NCBI RefSeq assembly: GCF_005484985.1
Contig: NZ_CP027942.1
Location: forward strand, 2,108,001-2,172,000
Direction: 5' to 3'
DNA: 64,000 bases
Origin: Agrococcus sp. SGAir0287
GTDB lineage: Bacteria > Actinomycetota > Actinomycetes > Actinomycetales > Microbacteriaceae
Under the pieces are notes generated by a model. It made no database searches, was not told the DNA's origin, and was given only the letters and a program-made list of their open reading frames with translations. Both the position numbers and the translations under genes were made by a program. Below are positions 43,206 through 52,773 of this stretch, piece by piece. How positions within the stretch are numbered: the stretch's first letter is position 1; each line of letters begins with the position of its first letter.

Positions 43206-44611
43206 GGATCCGCTGTGGGCTCCCTTCGAGGCTCGCTCCGCTCGCACCTCACGGAGCGGTTCCGTGGCAGCGCGGCCATGCGGCGGAGCGGTCGCGGGGG
43301 CACCGCTCGCGGTCCCCTGCGGGCTCCCTTCGAGGCTCGCTCCGCTCGCACCTCACGGAGCGGTTCTGGGGCAGAGCGGTCATGCGGCGGAGCGGTCGCG
43401 GGGGCACCGCTCACGATCCGCTGCGGGCTCCCTTCGAGGCTCGCTCCGCTCGCACCTCACGGAGCGGTTCCGTGGCAGCGCGGCCATGCGGCGGAGCGGT
43501 CGCGGGGGCACCGCTCGCGGTCCCCTGCGGGCTCCCTTCGAGGCTCGCTCCGCTCGCACCTCACGGAGCGGCTCTGTGGCAGAGCGGTCATGCGGCGGAG
43601 CGGTCGCGGGGGCACCGCTCGCGGTCCCCTACGGGCTCCCTTCGAGGCTCGCTCCGCTCGCACCTCACGGAGCGGTTCCGTGGCAGCGCGGCCATGCGGC
43701 GGAGCGGTCGCGGGGGCACCGCTCGCGGTCCCCTGCGGGCTCCCTTCGAGGCTCGCTCCGCTCGCACCTCACGGAGCGGTTCTGGGGCAGAGCGGTCATG
43801 CGGCGGAGCGGTCGCGGGGGCACCGCTCACGATCCGCTGCGGGCTCCCTTCGAGGCTCGCTCCGCTCGCACCTCACGGAGCGGTTCCGTGGCAGCGCGGC
43901 CATGCGGCGGAGCGGTCGCGGGGGCACCGCTCGCGGTCCCCTGCGGGCTCCCTTCGAGGCTCGCTCCGCTCGCACCTCACGGAGCGGCTCTGTGGCAGAG
44001 CGGTCATGCGGCGGAGCGGTCGCGGGGGCACCGCTCACGATCCGCTGCGGGCTCCCTTCGAGGCTCGCTCCGCTCGCACCTCACGGAGCGGTTCCGTGGC
44101 AGCGCGGCCATGCGGCGGAGCGGTCGCGGGGGCACCGCTCGCGGTCCCCTGCGGGCTCCCTTCGAGGCTCGCTCCGCTCGCACCTCACGGAGCGGCTCTG
44201 TGGCAGAGCGGTCATGCGGCGGAGCGGTCGCGGGGGCACCGCTCGCGGTCCCCTACGGGCTCCCTTCGAGGCTCGCTCCGCTCGCACCTCACGGAGCGGC
44301 TCTGTAGCAGAGCGGTCATGCGGCGGAGCGGTCGCGGGGGCACCGCTCGCGGTCCCCTACGGGCTCCCTTCGAGGCTCGCTCCGCTCGCACCTCACGGAG
44401 CGGCTCTGTAGCAGCGCGGTCATGCGGCGGAGCGGTCGCGGGGGCACCGCTCGCGGTCCCCTACGGGCTCCCTTCGAGGCTCGCTCCGCTCGCACCTCAC
44501 GGAGCGGCTCTGTAGCAGCGCGGTCATGCGGCGGAGCGGTCGCGGGGGCACCGCTCGCGGTCCCCTACGGGCTCCCTTCGAGGCTCGCTCCGCTCGCACC
44601 TCACGGAGAGG
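43206..44611. repeat. 104-bp tandem array built on repeat family B, 13 full units plus a partial
   Basis: The core TCCCTTCGAGGCTCGCTCCG begins at 43221 and recurs every 104 bp without any indel: 43325, 43429, 43533, 43637, 43741, 43845, 43949, 44053, 44157, 44261, 44365, 44469 and 44573. Units differ only in two short segments, after CACGGAGCGG and after GCACCGCTC. One variant (GTTCCGTGGCAGCGCGGCC) occupies every second unit from 1 to 9, and units 1-3 equal units 5-7, so there is a higher-order period. The last three units share a later variant (CTGTAGCAG). GAGCGGT/ACCGCTC forms a stem in each unit. Reading frames stay open because 104 is not a multiple of 3 and units lack stops; I treat it as non-coding. 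Confidence 0.93.
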
Positions 44612-44624
44612 TTCCGGAGACGCG

Positions 44625-46922
44625 TCAGGCCGAGACGTGCTCGTCGTCGTCCGCGCGGTCGCGGCGCCAGACGCGCACGAGGCTCGGCGGTGCGAGTGCG
44701 CGCAGCAACCGCTCACGACGCGGGATCGTTCGGCGGATGCCCGCGATCACCGCGCGCGCATCCTTCGCGTGACCGGTCGACGGCTCGCCGGCGAAGCGCT
44801 CGCGCTCGGCCGCGTCGCGCAGGCGGTCGAGCGCACGCCGCTCCCGCTCGCGCAGCGGCAACGCCGCGACGGCCGCTGCGATCTCGCCGGGTGTCCGCGA
44901 GGTCGGCACGCGCTCGCCGGCGTCGGCGAGGGTCGCCTGCACCTCCCAGAGCGCGCCGCCCGCGCCCTCGGCGATCCGGCGGCGACGCAGCACCTCGCGC
45001 ACCGTCGCCGGCGTCGCGACGACGAGCAGCAGCGCGAGGAGCACGAGGATCGGACGGGCCACGAGGTCCCATCGGATGGGTGCGCCCGCACCGGGCGGAC
45101 CGGTCGCCGTGGGCGCCGCTCCCGCGTCGGCCGACGACGACGGAGTCGGGGCCGCGCTCGGCGACGGCGACGCCGAGGCCGACGGCGACGGCGCGGCAGC
45201 GGTGGGCGACGGCAGCGTCGGCTGCTCCGTCGCGCCCGCCTCGTCGTCGTCCTCCGCCGACGCGACCGTGCCGCCGCCCGCGATGCCCGGCGTCGTGTCG
45301 AAGGGCACCCAGCCGTAGCCGTCGAACCACAGCTCCGCCCACGCGTGCATGTCGTTCGTCGTGACGGTGTACGTGCCGTCGGCGTTCGGATCCGTGCCCG
45401 GGAGGAAGCCGATCGAGACGCGCGCCGGGATGCCTGCGGCACGCGCGAGGATCGCCGTCGCCGACGCGTAGTGCACGCAGTAGCCGGAGCGCGCATCCAT
45501 GAACGCCATGAGCGCGCCCCACTGGCCGCCCTCCGCGGTGCCGAAGCCCTCGAGCGGCACGCGCTCGGAGTACGTCCACGAGTCGTCCGTCATGTACGCC
45601 TCGATCTGCTGCGCGCGCTCGAGCGGTGGTGCACTCATGTCGACGATGTCGAGCGCGAGGTCGTCGAAGAACGCGGCCCCGGGCGGCACCTCCCGCGCCT
45701 CCTGGGCGCCGTCGGCCGTCGGCGACTCGCCCTCCGGGATCGGCGTCGGGCGCACGCTCTCGACGGCGTACGTCTGGTCGTTCAGCGAGACGATGCGGTC
45801 GGGATCCGTGAAGCCGATCGACTGCGATGCAGGATCCCATCGCCACGTGCCCGAGAAGTCGCTCGTCGAGGTCGCCAGCACGGGGATCGGCACGTTGCCG
45901 ATGAAGGCGCGACCGAGGGTGAACTGCGTCGTGATGGGCGTGCCGGGCGTGCGGGCGCCCAGGTCGTCGAACGACGTCGTCAGCTCGCCGCGCTCCTCGA
46001 CGAAGCCGTCGGGACCGATGCCCGATAGCGACGTGAGCCGCGTCAGCATCGGCAGCCCGTCGCTCGGCGCGTAGTCGAAGATGCGCACCGGGGAGGCGCG
46101 CTGGAGGTCGGCGGCGAGGTCGATGCCCGTCGAGAGCATCGGCGGACCGGAGCCGCCCTGCGCGACGGCTGGCCCCTCCATCCATGCGGGCCAGTCGATG
46201 TCGACCTCGCGCGGCGATGGCGCCACGGCGGGGGCGACGACGGCCGCGACGATGACGAGCACGCCCGCCGCGAGCGCCCTGGCGCGCGATCGCTCGCGCC
46301 GCCCGAGCACGAGGAAGCCGGCCATGGCCGCGACGACGGGCACGACCTCCATCGGGTCGACCTCCACGCGGTAGGCCATGGTCATGAGCGTCGGCAGCAG
46401 CAGCGGCGCGGCGGCGAGCGCGGGCACGCCGAGCGCGAGCAGCGCATCGACGAGCAGCCACAGCAGCAGCACGGCGACCAGCAGCACGCCTACGACGTCG
46501 GGCGTCATCGGTACGGGGATGCCGGGCGTCCACAGCAGCTGCGTGATGCCGGACTCGAGCGACGCCCACGACGCGACGAGGGATGCGCGCGTGGGCACGA
46601 GGCCGAGGAGGGCCTCCTGCGGAGCCGTGGCGAGCGTGAGCCACGGCACGGCGACGACGAGCGCGGGCAGCATCGCGAGCGCGCGCGCTCCGAGCGCTCG
46701 CGCGATGCTCGTGACGCCGACGAGCGTGACGACGAAGGCCGCGACGACGGTCTGCCACCCGCCCTCCAGCAGGCCGAGCCACGGCACGAGGGAGAGGAGG
46801 AGGCCGCCGGCGACGAGCACGGCGCGCATGCCGATCGACGCTCCGTCGCCGTGGCGCTCGACCCGTTCGTCGGGCGCCGCGGGCGCCTCGACGGGCGCGA
46901 CCATCTCCGGGGCGCGCGTCAT
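44625..46922 (-). CDS. Transglutaminase-like membrane protein (TgpA/DUF3488 type)
   Basis: A 765-residue protein with about six to seven N-terminal transmembrane helices, an extracytoplasmic transglutaminase-like core with Cys482 (RSGYCVHYASATAILARAAG), His in NDMHAWAELW and Asp in WVPFDTTPG, a Ser/Pro/Ala linker, one more transmembrane helix and a basic cytoplasmic tail. It is the last gene of the MoxR-DUF58-transglutaminase operon, with an ATGA overlap. Such modules are widespread in Actinobacteria and presumably act at the cell envelope; the substrate is unknown. Its 3' end abuts the tandem array. Confidence 0.88.
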   Translation of the reverse strand: MTRAPEMVAPVEAPAAPDERVERHGDGASIGMRAVLVAGGLLLSLVPWLGLLEGGWQTVVAAFVVTLVGVTSIARALGARALAMLPALVVAVPWLTLATAPQEALLGLVPTRASLVASWASLESGITQLLWTPGIPVPMTPDVVGVLLVAVLLLWLLVDALLALGVPALAAAPLLLPTLMTMAYRVEVDPMEVVPVVAAMAGFLVLGRRERSRARALAAGVLVIVAAVVAPAVAPSPREVDIDWPAWMEGPAVAQGGSGPPMLSTGIDLAADLQRASPVRIFDYAPSDGLPMLTRLTSLSGIGPDGFVEERGELTTSFDDLGARTPGTPITTQFTLGRAFIGNVPIPVLATSTSDFSGTWRWDPASQSIGFTDPDRIVSLNDQTYAVESVRPTPIPEGESPTADGAQEAREVPPGAAFFDDLALDIVDMSAPPLERAQQIEAYMTDDSWTYSERVPLEGFGTAEGGQWGALMAFMDARSGYCVHYASATAILARAAGIPARVSIGFLPGTDPNADGTYTVTTNDMHAWAELWFDGYGWVPFDTTPGIAGGGTVASAEDDDEAGATEQPTLPSPTAAAPSPSASASPSPSAAPTPSSSADAGAAPTATGPPGAGAPIRWDLVARPILVLLALLLVVATPATVREVLRRRRIAEGAGGALWEVQATLADAGERVPTSRTPGEIAAAVAALPLRERERRALDRLRDAAERERFAGEPSTGHAKDARAVIAGIRRTIPRRERLLRALAPPSLVRVWRRDRADDDEHVSA

Positions 46923-47992
46923 GCCGGCCGCCTCGCGTCGTACGGGTGTCCCGCGTTCCATCGCACGTGGCGGACGGTGCGGCCCACGGTGCGCTCGTCG
47001 TCGGTCACCGACCAGACGGTCGAGCCGGGAGCGAGCTCCTCCAACATGCGCCGCAGCGGCGGGCTGCCCATCCCAGCCACGACGATCGTCGGCCCGTCCG
47101 CGGTGCGCTCGACCGCCATGCGCGCGGGCTCGAGGCGTGCGCACGCGTCGAGCAGGGCGGTGCGGTTCGTGAACGCCTGCTCGCCGAGCTGCGCAGCCCC
47201 CGTCTCGCGCACCTCGACGTCGAGCCCCTGCGACGCGACCGCGAGGCACAGGGACGCGAAGGCGCGCACGCCCTCGTCGAACTCGTCCTCGTCGCGCCAC
47301 CCGGCGGCGAGCGTGTCGAGCACGATGAGGACGCGCGGCGTCGCGGGCGGCTGCTCCTGCCGCACCATGAGGTCCCCGTGCCGCGCCGTCTGCCGCCAAT
47401 GGATGCGGCGCACCGGATCCCCGGGGCGGTAGTCGCGCACGAGCTGGTCGACGAGGTCGCCCTGCCCGATCCTGCTCGTCGCGGCGTCGATGCCATGGCC
47501 CAGCACCGCCGAGGCGGGCAGCGGCGTGACGCGGGGCCCGACCACGAGCTCGCCGACGTCGTCGAGCCTGGTCGTCGCGAGCCACGCGCCCAGGGGGTCG
47601 CGGCGTCGGGCGCGCACGGGCCCGAGGCGATGCACGCCGCGATGCGGCGAGAAGACGCGCAGGTGCGTCGCCGCCGCGTCGAGCCGGTCCCACGTGAACG
47701 TGATGGGATCGAGCGACGTCTGCGGACGCCACCACCCGCCCGCGTAGGCCTCGGGCAGGCGCACGGGCACGTCGAGGTCGACGCCCTCGACCGCGACGGC
47801 GGGCGGCGACCAGACGACGTCGCGCCCCGGCCGCGAGACCGCCAGCAGCACGAGGCCCGCGACGACGACCCCGCCGGCGAGCACCGCAGGCACGAGGAAG
47901 GCGGCCTGCAGCGTCCAGTAGGCGGCGATCGCGAGGCCCGCGGCGGCGCACGCGAGCGCGAGGCCGCGCACCGTGGGCCGCAGCCGCATCAT
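46919..47992 (-). CDS. DUF58 domain protein
   Basis: A 357-residue protein with two N-terminal transmembrane helices (about 10-52) and a DUF58 region around DLVDQLVRDYRPGDPVRRIH and WRQTARHGDLMVRQ, followed by a von Willebrand A-like fold (RVLIVLDTLAAGW). It partners MoxR ATPases. It starts inside the moxR stop codon and ends inside the transglutaminase start. Confidence 0.88.
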   Translation of the reverse strand: MMRLRPTVRGLALACAAAGLAIAAYWTLQAAFLVPAVLAGGVVVAGLVLLAVSRPGRDVVWSPPAVAVEGVDLDVPVRLPEAYAGGWWRPQTSLDPITFTWDRLDAAATHLRVFSPHRGVHRLGPVRARRRDPLGAWLATTRLDDVGELVVGPRVTPLPASAVLGHGIDAATSRIGQGDLVDQLVRDYRPGDPVRRIHWRQTARHGDLMVRQEQPPATPRVLIVLDTLAAGWRDEDEFDEGVRAFASLCLAVASQGLDVEVRETGAAQLGEQAFTNRTALLDACARLEPARMAVERTADGPTIVVAGMGSPPLRRMLEELAPGSTVWSVTDDERTVGRTVRHVRWNAGHPYDARRPA

Positions 47993-48918
47993 CGAGCCCT
48001 GGGAGCGGGCGTCGTGTCGAGCACGCGATCCACGACGGCGCGAGCGTCGTCGATCGACGCGGCCTGGTCGTGCAGCAGGATGCGGTGCGGCAGCACCTGC
48101 CGCGCGAGCGACTTCACGTCGTCGGGAGAGAGCCAGTCGCGACCCGCGAGATGCGCGCGCGCCTTCGCCGCGCGCAGCAGCTGCAGCGTCGCGCGCGGGC
48201 TCGCGCCGATGCGCACCACCTGCTGCTCGCGCGTGGCGCGCACGAGTCGCACGGCGTACTGCTCGACGAGCTCGTGGGCGCGCACGGCGTGCGCGACGTC
48301 GATCTCGCGCTGGAACTCGTCGCTCGAGACGACGGTGCGCAGGTCGGCGAGCGGCGTGTGCGTCTTGCGGGCCTGCACCATCCGCAGCTCGGCGTCCGCA
48401 TCCGGATAGCCGAGCTGCAGACGCACCATGAACCGGTCGCGCTGCGCCTCGGGCAGCGCGTACGTGCCGTCCATGTCGATGGGGTTCTGCGTCGCGATGA
48501 CCATGAAGGGCCGCGGCAGCTCGTGCGTCACGCCGTCGACGGTGACCTGGCCCTCCTCCATGCACTCCAGCAGCGCCGACTGCGTCTTGGGGCTCGCGCG
48601 GTTGATCTCGTCGGCGATGACGATGTTCGAGAACACCGGGCCGGGCGTGAACTCGAAGCGGCCGACGCGCTGGTCGTAGATCGACACGCCCGTGATGTCG
48701 CTCGGCAGCAGGTCGGGCGTGAACTGGATGCGGTGCACGCTGCCGCCGATCGCGGCGGCGAACGCGCGCGCGAGCTGCGTCTTGCCGACCCCCGGCACGT
48801 CCTCGAGGAGGATGTGCCCCTCGGCGAGCAGCACCGTCAGGACGGTGCGGATCTCGTCGGGCTTGCCGTCGATCACGGTCCCCACGGCACCCTCGATGGC
48901 CTCTGCGAGCTCGGTCAT
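47989..48918 (-). CDS. MoxR-type AAA+ ATPase
   Basis: A 309-residue AAA_3 ATPase with Walker A EDVPGVGKTQLA, Walker B FSNIVIADEINRASPKTQSA, sensor 1 FMVIATQNPIDMDGTYALPE and the usual C-terminal lid. MoxR proteins act as chaperones for the DUF58/VWA partners encoded downstream. GGGGGTG precedes the ATG. It heads the three-gene operon. Confidence 0.93.
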   Translation of the reverse strand: MTELAEAIEGAVGTVIDGKPDEIRTVLTVLLAEGHILLEDVPGVGKTQLARAFAAAIGGSVHRIQFTPDLLPSDITGVSIYDQRVGRFEFTPGPVFSNIVIADEINRASPKTQSALLECMEEGQVTVDGVTHELPRPFMVIATQNPIDMDGTYALPEAQRDRFMVRLQLGYPDADAELRMVQARKTHTPLADLRTVVSSDEFQREIDVAHAVRAHELVEQYAVRLVRATREQQVVRIGASPRATLQLLRAAKARAHLAGRDWLSPDDVKSLARQVLPHRILLHDQAASIDDARAVVDRVLDTTPAPRAR

Positions 48919-49009
48919 CGCACCCCCTTGGCCGGTCAGTCTGGCATGCCTGCCTGTGGGCTCCTGCGGTCGTGCCGGACGCGGCGGTCGCGACGGCGAG
49001 CGCGTCGCG

Positions 49010-49849
49010 TCAGGCGTCGCCGTGCACGCGCTCGGCCTCGGCGGGCTCGCGATCGGCGCAGAGCGCGGGGTCGCCCGAAGCCGCCGCGAGGCCGGCCGCG
49101 TAGCCCTCGGCGTACCCCTCCGCGTGCGCCTCGGCCGAGCCGAGTCGGAACATGTCGCTGTCGGCATCCCGCACGAGCCGGCGAGCGCCCGGCTCGTCGA
49201 GGCTCGCGACGTGGCGGCCGAGCCCGCGCACGATCGTCACGGGTCGGCCGCTCGTCTTGCCCGCGACGAGCTCCGCGGTCGAGGCGATCTCGTCGGCGAT
49301 CGCCGCGGCGCTGACGACGAGCGGCCTCCCGTGCGTGTCGACGCTGCCCGCGAGCGGCTCGATGACGCGGATGCCCGCCGCGCCGATCGCGACGTCGGTC
49401 TGCCCGGCGCGCCATGGCCTGCCGAACGTGTCGGTGACGACGACGCCCAGCGCGACGCCGAACCGGTCGCGCAGCGCCGTGGCGAGCGCGAGCGCCGACG
49501 CGTCGGGATCGAGCGGCAGCAGCAGGATCGTGCCGTCGGGCGTGTTCGACGCGTCGACGCCGGCCGCCGCCATGACGAAGCCGTTGCGGTCCTGCACGAT
49601 GCGCGTGACGCCGTGCGCGTGCGCGCGTCTCGCGACGACGCGCACGGTCTCGTCGGTGATCGCCTGCTCGCGGTCGGCGGCCAGGCGCATCCGCCCTTCC
49701 GCCTTCGAGACGATCTTGCTCGTGACGACGACGACGTCGCCGTCGGCGGGCGCGTGCGGCGCGATGGCGTCGCCCACGAGGCGCGCGAGGTCGTCGCCGG
49801 CCGCGACCTCGCCGATCCCGTCGACCGCGAACGCCTCGAGCCGGCTCAT
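49010..49849 (-). CDS. cofE: Coenzyme F420-0:L-glutamate ligase
   Basis: A 279-residue CofE/FbiB-N-type enzyme that adds glutamates to F420-0 with GTP. It has [38 protein letters not shown] and [20 protein letters not shown], the family's three landmark segments. The FbiB-type C-terminal nitroreductase domain is absent; instead there is a short Ala/Glu-rich tail. It lies 10 bp after coaD. No other F420 synthesis gene is in the window, while a candidate F420-0 importer lies 6.5 kb away. Confidence 0.92.
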   Translation of the reverse strand: MSRLEAFAVDGIGEVAAGDDLARLVGDAIAPHAPADGDVVVVTSKIVSKAEGRMRLAADREQAITDETVRVVARRAHAHGVTRIVQDRNGFVMAAAGVDASNTPDGTILLLPLDPDASALALATALRDRFGVALGVVVTDTFGRPWRAGQTDVAIGAAGIRVIEPLAGSVDTHGRPLVVSAAAIADEIASTAELVAGKTSGRPVTIVRGLGRHVASLDEPGARRLVRDADSDMFRLGSAEAHAEGYAEGYAAGLAAASGDPALCADREPAEAERVHGDA

Positions 49850-49859
49850 CGGCGACGCG

Positions 49860-50342
49860 TCACGAGCGCTGCAGGAAGGTCGCCACGGCGCGCGGCACGT
49901 AGGGGCTCACGTCGCCGCCGAGCTCGGCCACCTGGCGTACGAGGCTCGACGAGACGTGCGCGTTCTCGGGATTCGGCAGCAGGAAGACGGTGTCGACGCC
50001 CGCGAGGTCGCGGTTCACGATCGACATGGGGGTCTCGTACGCGAGGTCGATCTGCGAGCGGATGCCCTTCACGAGCACCTCCGCCCCGACCTGCTGGCAG
50101 TAGTCGACGAGCAGGCCCATCGACCACGTCGCGACCGTGATGGAGCCCTCGATGCGCGCCTCCTCGATCGAGCGCTCGATGAGGAGCTGGCGATCGGGCG
50201 CCGGGAGGAACGCGTTCTTGTCGGGGTTGTGCACGACGAGCACGTGCACCTCGTCGAAGATGCGCGCGGCGCGCGAGATGACGTCCAGGTGACCGAGGGT
50301 CACGGGGTCGTAGGAGCCGGGCACGACGGCGATGCGGGGCAT
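49860..50342 (-). CDS. coaD: Phosphopantetheine adenylyltransferase
   Basis: The 160-residue enzyme makes dephospho-CoA from 4'-phosphopantetheine and ATP. It has the nucleotidyltransferase motif [12 protein letters not shown] (His18), [12 protein letters not shown] and the late [17 protein letters not shown]. Length is typical. TAGGAT lies 7 nt before the ATG. It is probably cotranscribed with cofE. Confidence 0.95.
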   Translation of the reverse strand: MPRIAVVPGSYDPVTLGHLDVISRAARIFDEVHVLVVHNPDKNAFLPAPDRQLLIERSIEEARIEGSITVATWSMGLLVDYCQQVGAEVLVKGIRSQIDLAYETPMSIVNRDLAGVDTVFLLPNPENAHVSSSLVRQVAELGGDVSPYVPRAVATFLQRS

Positions 50343-50349
50343 GGGATCG

Positions 50350-50355
50350 ATCCTA
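50350..50355 (-). promoter_or_regulatory. -10 element, leaderless promoter of coaD
   Basis: TAGGAT on the minus strand lies 7 nt before the ATG at 50342. Confidence 0.5.
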
Positions 50356-50410
50356 CCGACGGTGACGTGACGGTCATGTTTCGTGGCCGCCCGTGCCGCG
50401 CCCTGGCTTG

Positions 50411-50475
50411 CGAGGTACGCATCCCGCCGCGAGGTACGCCGATCGCCGTACCTGCGCGCGAGATGCGTACCTCGG
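50411..50475. repeat. Repeat family D copy
   Basis: CGAGGTACGCATCC and GCGAGGTACGCCGATCG are followed by inverted CGTACCT and GATGCGTACCTCGG, so the 65-bp element folds back on itself. It sits between the 3' end of recG and the coaD promoter. Related elements lie at 53482-53615 and 58802-58955. Confidence 0.8.
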
Positions 50476-50507
50476 AACGCCACGACGGGGCAGCTCGCGC
50501 ACCGGCC

Positions 50508-52709
50508 CTACGCCGACGTCAGCGCCGCTCGCGCATCGGGATCGAGGCGGCGATGCACCGCGAGCCGCAGCGCGGCGTGGCGCTCGAGGCGCGGGTCGGC
50601 GGCGAGCACGCCGAGCGCAGCGTCTCGCGCCGCCTCGATGACGGCGCGATCGCGCGTCACGCGCAGCAGCCTGAGGCTCGACCGGCCACCCGACTGCGTC
50701 GTGCCCAGCACGTCGCCCTCGCGACGATGCTCGAGGTCGATCTCGGCGAGCGCGAACCCGTCGAGCGTCGCGGCGACCGCATCGACCCGCTCCCGCGCGA
50801 GCGTGCCCTCCTCGGCGTCCGTGCGCAGCAGGCAGAGGCCGGGGTGCGCGCCGCGGCCGACGCGACCGCGCAGCTGATGCAGCTGCGACACGCCGAAGCG
50901 ATCGGCGTCGTTGACCACCATCGTCGTCGCGTTGGGCACGTCGACGCCGACCTCGATGACGGTCGTCGCCACGAGCACGCCCACCTCGCCGGCGACGACG
51001 GCGCGCATGACGGCGTCCTTCTCGTCGGCGGACATCGCGCCCGTCAGCGACTCCACCCGCGTCGTCTGCAGCCCGGGATGCGTGCGCAGCAGCCGCGTCC
51101 ACGTCTCGACGTCCGCGAGCGCCGCCGGCACGGCGCCCTCCGCATCCTCCGCCTCGGGCATGCCCCGTTCGACGTCGCCGGGCGCGATCGCGGGGCAGAC
51201 CACGAATGCCTGCCGCCCCTTCGCGACCTCCTCGGCGACGCGATGCCACACCCGCTGGCCGACGGCGGGCGGTGCCTCGGGCCCGACGACGTGGGTCTGG
51301 ATCGGCGTGCGTCCGGGCGGGAGGGTGCGGATCGTCGACACGTCGAGGTCGCCGAACGCCGTCATCGCGATCGTGCGCGGGATCGGCGTCGCCGTGAGCA
51401 CGAGCGTGTGCGGCGCGACGCCCTTCTGCCGCAGCGTCTCGCGCTGCTCGACGCCGAACCGGTGCTGCTCGTCGATGACGACGAGGCCGAGGTCGACGAA
51501 CTGCACGCGATCGGACAGCAGCGCGTGGGTGCCGACGACGATGCGCGACTGGCCCGCCGCGATCGCCAGCAGCGCCCGCCGCTGCTCGGCCGCGGGCATC
51601 TGACCGGTGAGGAGCACGGGATGCAGCTCGGCGGCGAGGTCGGGACCGAGGGTGGCGACGATCGATCGCAGGTGCTGGCTCGCGAGCACCTCGGTGGGCG
51701 CGAGGAGCGCCGTTTGCCCGCCCGACTCCGCGACGGCGAGCATGGCGCGGATCGCGACGAGCGTCTTGCCGGATCCCACCTCGCCCTGCACGAGCCGATG
51801 CATGGAGGTGCGGCTCGAGAGGTCGGCCTGCACCTCATCCCCCACGGCGCGCTGGTCGGGCGTGAGCTCGTACGGCAACGATGCGTCGAGCCGCGCGAGC
51901 AGCGCGCCCGCGTGCCGCGGCGTCGACGGCAGCGACTGCATCCATGCGCGCGTCGCGAGCAGGTACGTCTCGAGCAGGAAGGCCTCGTGCCAGCGCAGCG
52001 TGTGCATGGCGATGCGCCCGGACTCCTCCGAGTCGGGCGCGTGCAGTCGGTCGAGCGCCGCGCGTAGCGGCAGCAGCCGATGCTCGCGTCGCACGTCGTC
52101 CGGCACGGGATCGGCGATGGGCCCGAGGTCGCTCAGCACCTGCCGGATGAGGGCGCGGATGTCCTTCGACGGCAGCGTCGCTGTCGCGGGATAGATCGGG
52201 ATCACCTCGGCGGCCCACGCCGTCGGATCCGCCCCCTCCTCCGCGAACGTCTCGTACTCGGGATGCGTGAGCTGCCGTCGGTCGCGGAACACGCTGACGG
52301 TGCCGGAGAACATGCCCGTCACGCCCGGGTGCAGCTCGGTCGTGATCCACGGCGAGTTGAAGAAGGTGAGCTGGAGGGTGTCGGTGCCGTCGGAGATGTC
52401 GACGGTCGTGACCTTGAGCGGCCGACCGCGGCGGTCGCGCTTGCCGGTCTCGCGCGTGTCGATGCCGCGCACCTCGGCGACGACCGTGACGTGATCGCCG
52501 ACCTGCAGCTCGGACAGGTCGGTGAGCTCGCCGCGTGTCACGTAGCGGCGCGGCACGTGCATGACGAGGTCGCCGACGCGCTCGTAGCCGAACGCGCGCC
52601 GCAGCCGATCCGCGGTCTTCTGGCCGACCGCGTTGCGCAGCGACCGCTCCAGCCCGTCGGGCACGGCGCCGTCGGAGACGCCGGCGTCGTCGGCGGGGCG
52701 GTCGGTCAC
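50508..52709 (-). CDS. recG: ATP-dependent DNA helicase RecG
   Basis: The 733-residue helicase remodels stalled forks and branched DNA. An N-terminal wedge/OB region (about 20-200) is followed by Walker A GEVGSGKT (309-316), the DEQH box (VVIDEQHRFGV), TATPIPRTIAM, and the C-terminal RecG motif HQLRGRVGRG. All helicase motifs are intact. The GTG at 52709 lies 7 nt after TACGCT. Confidence 0.96.
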   Translation of the reverse strand: MTDRPADDAGVSDGAVPDGLERSLRNAVGQKTADRLRRAFGYERVGDLVMHVPRRYVTRGELTDLSELQVGDHVTVVAEVRGIDTRETGKRDRRGRPLKVTTVDISDGTDTLQLTFFNSPWITTELHPGVTGMFSGTVSVFRDRRQLTHPEYETFAEEGADPTAWAAEVIPIYPATATLPSKDIRALIRQVLSDLGPIADPVPDDVRREHRLLPLRAALDRLHAPDSEESGRIAMHTLRWHEAFLLETYLLATRAWMQSLPSTPRHAGALLARLDASLPYELTPDQRAVGDEVQADLSSRTSMHRLVQGEVGSGKTLVAIRAMLAVAESGGQTALLAPTEVLASQHLRSIVATLGPDLAAELHPVLLTGQMPAAEQRRALLAIAAGQSRIVVGTHALLSDRVQFVDLGLVVIDEQHRFGVEQRETLRQKGVAPHTLVLTATPIPRTIAMTAFGDLDVSTIRTLPPGRTPIQTHVVGPEAPPAVGQRVWHRVAEEVAKGRQAFVVCPAIAPGDVERGMPEAEDAEGAVPAALADVETWTRLLRTHPGLQTTRVESLTGAMSADEKDAVMRAVVAGEVGVLVATTVIEVGVDVPNATTMVVNDADRFGVSQLHQLRGRVGRGAHPGLCLLRTDAEEGTLARERVDAVAATLDGFALAEIDLEHRREGDVLGTTQSGGRSSLRLLRVTRDRAVIEAARDAALGVLAADPRLERHAALRLAVHRRLDPDARAALTSA

Positions 52710-52716
52710 GGCTGCC

Positions 52717-52722
52717 AGCGTA
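52717..52722 (-). promoter_or_regulatory. -10 element, leaderless promoter of recG
   Basis: TACGCT on the minus strand lies 7 nt before the GTG at 52709. Confidence 0.5.
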
Positions 52723-52773
52723 GGCGACACGTGCGACGGCGGCCGGGGCACCGGGCGGCCGGTGCTGCCGGTG

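Noticed and set aside
42799..44515. Long plus-strand reading frames of 377-502 codons through the 104-bp array
   Set aside because: All three plus frames are open because the unit lacks stops and 104 is not divisible by 3. The translations are the same repeat read in rotation, one runs across the GIY-YIG gene in the wrong frame, and none has a ribosome site.
43206..44611. Possible CRISPR array or integron cassette array
   Set aside because: Units are near-identical over their full 104 bp with no unique spacers, and there is no integrase or cas gene.
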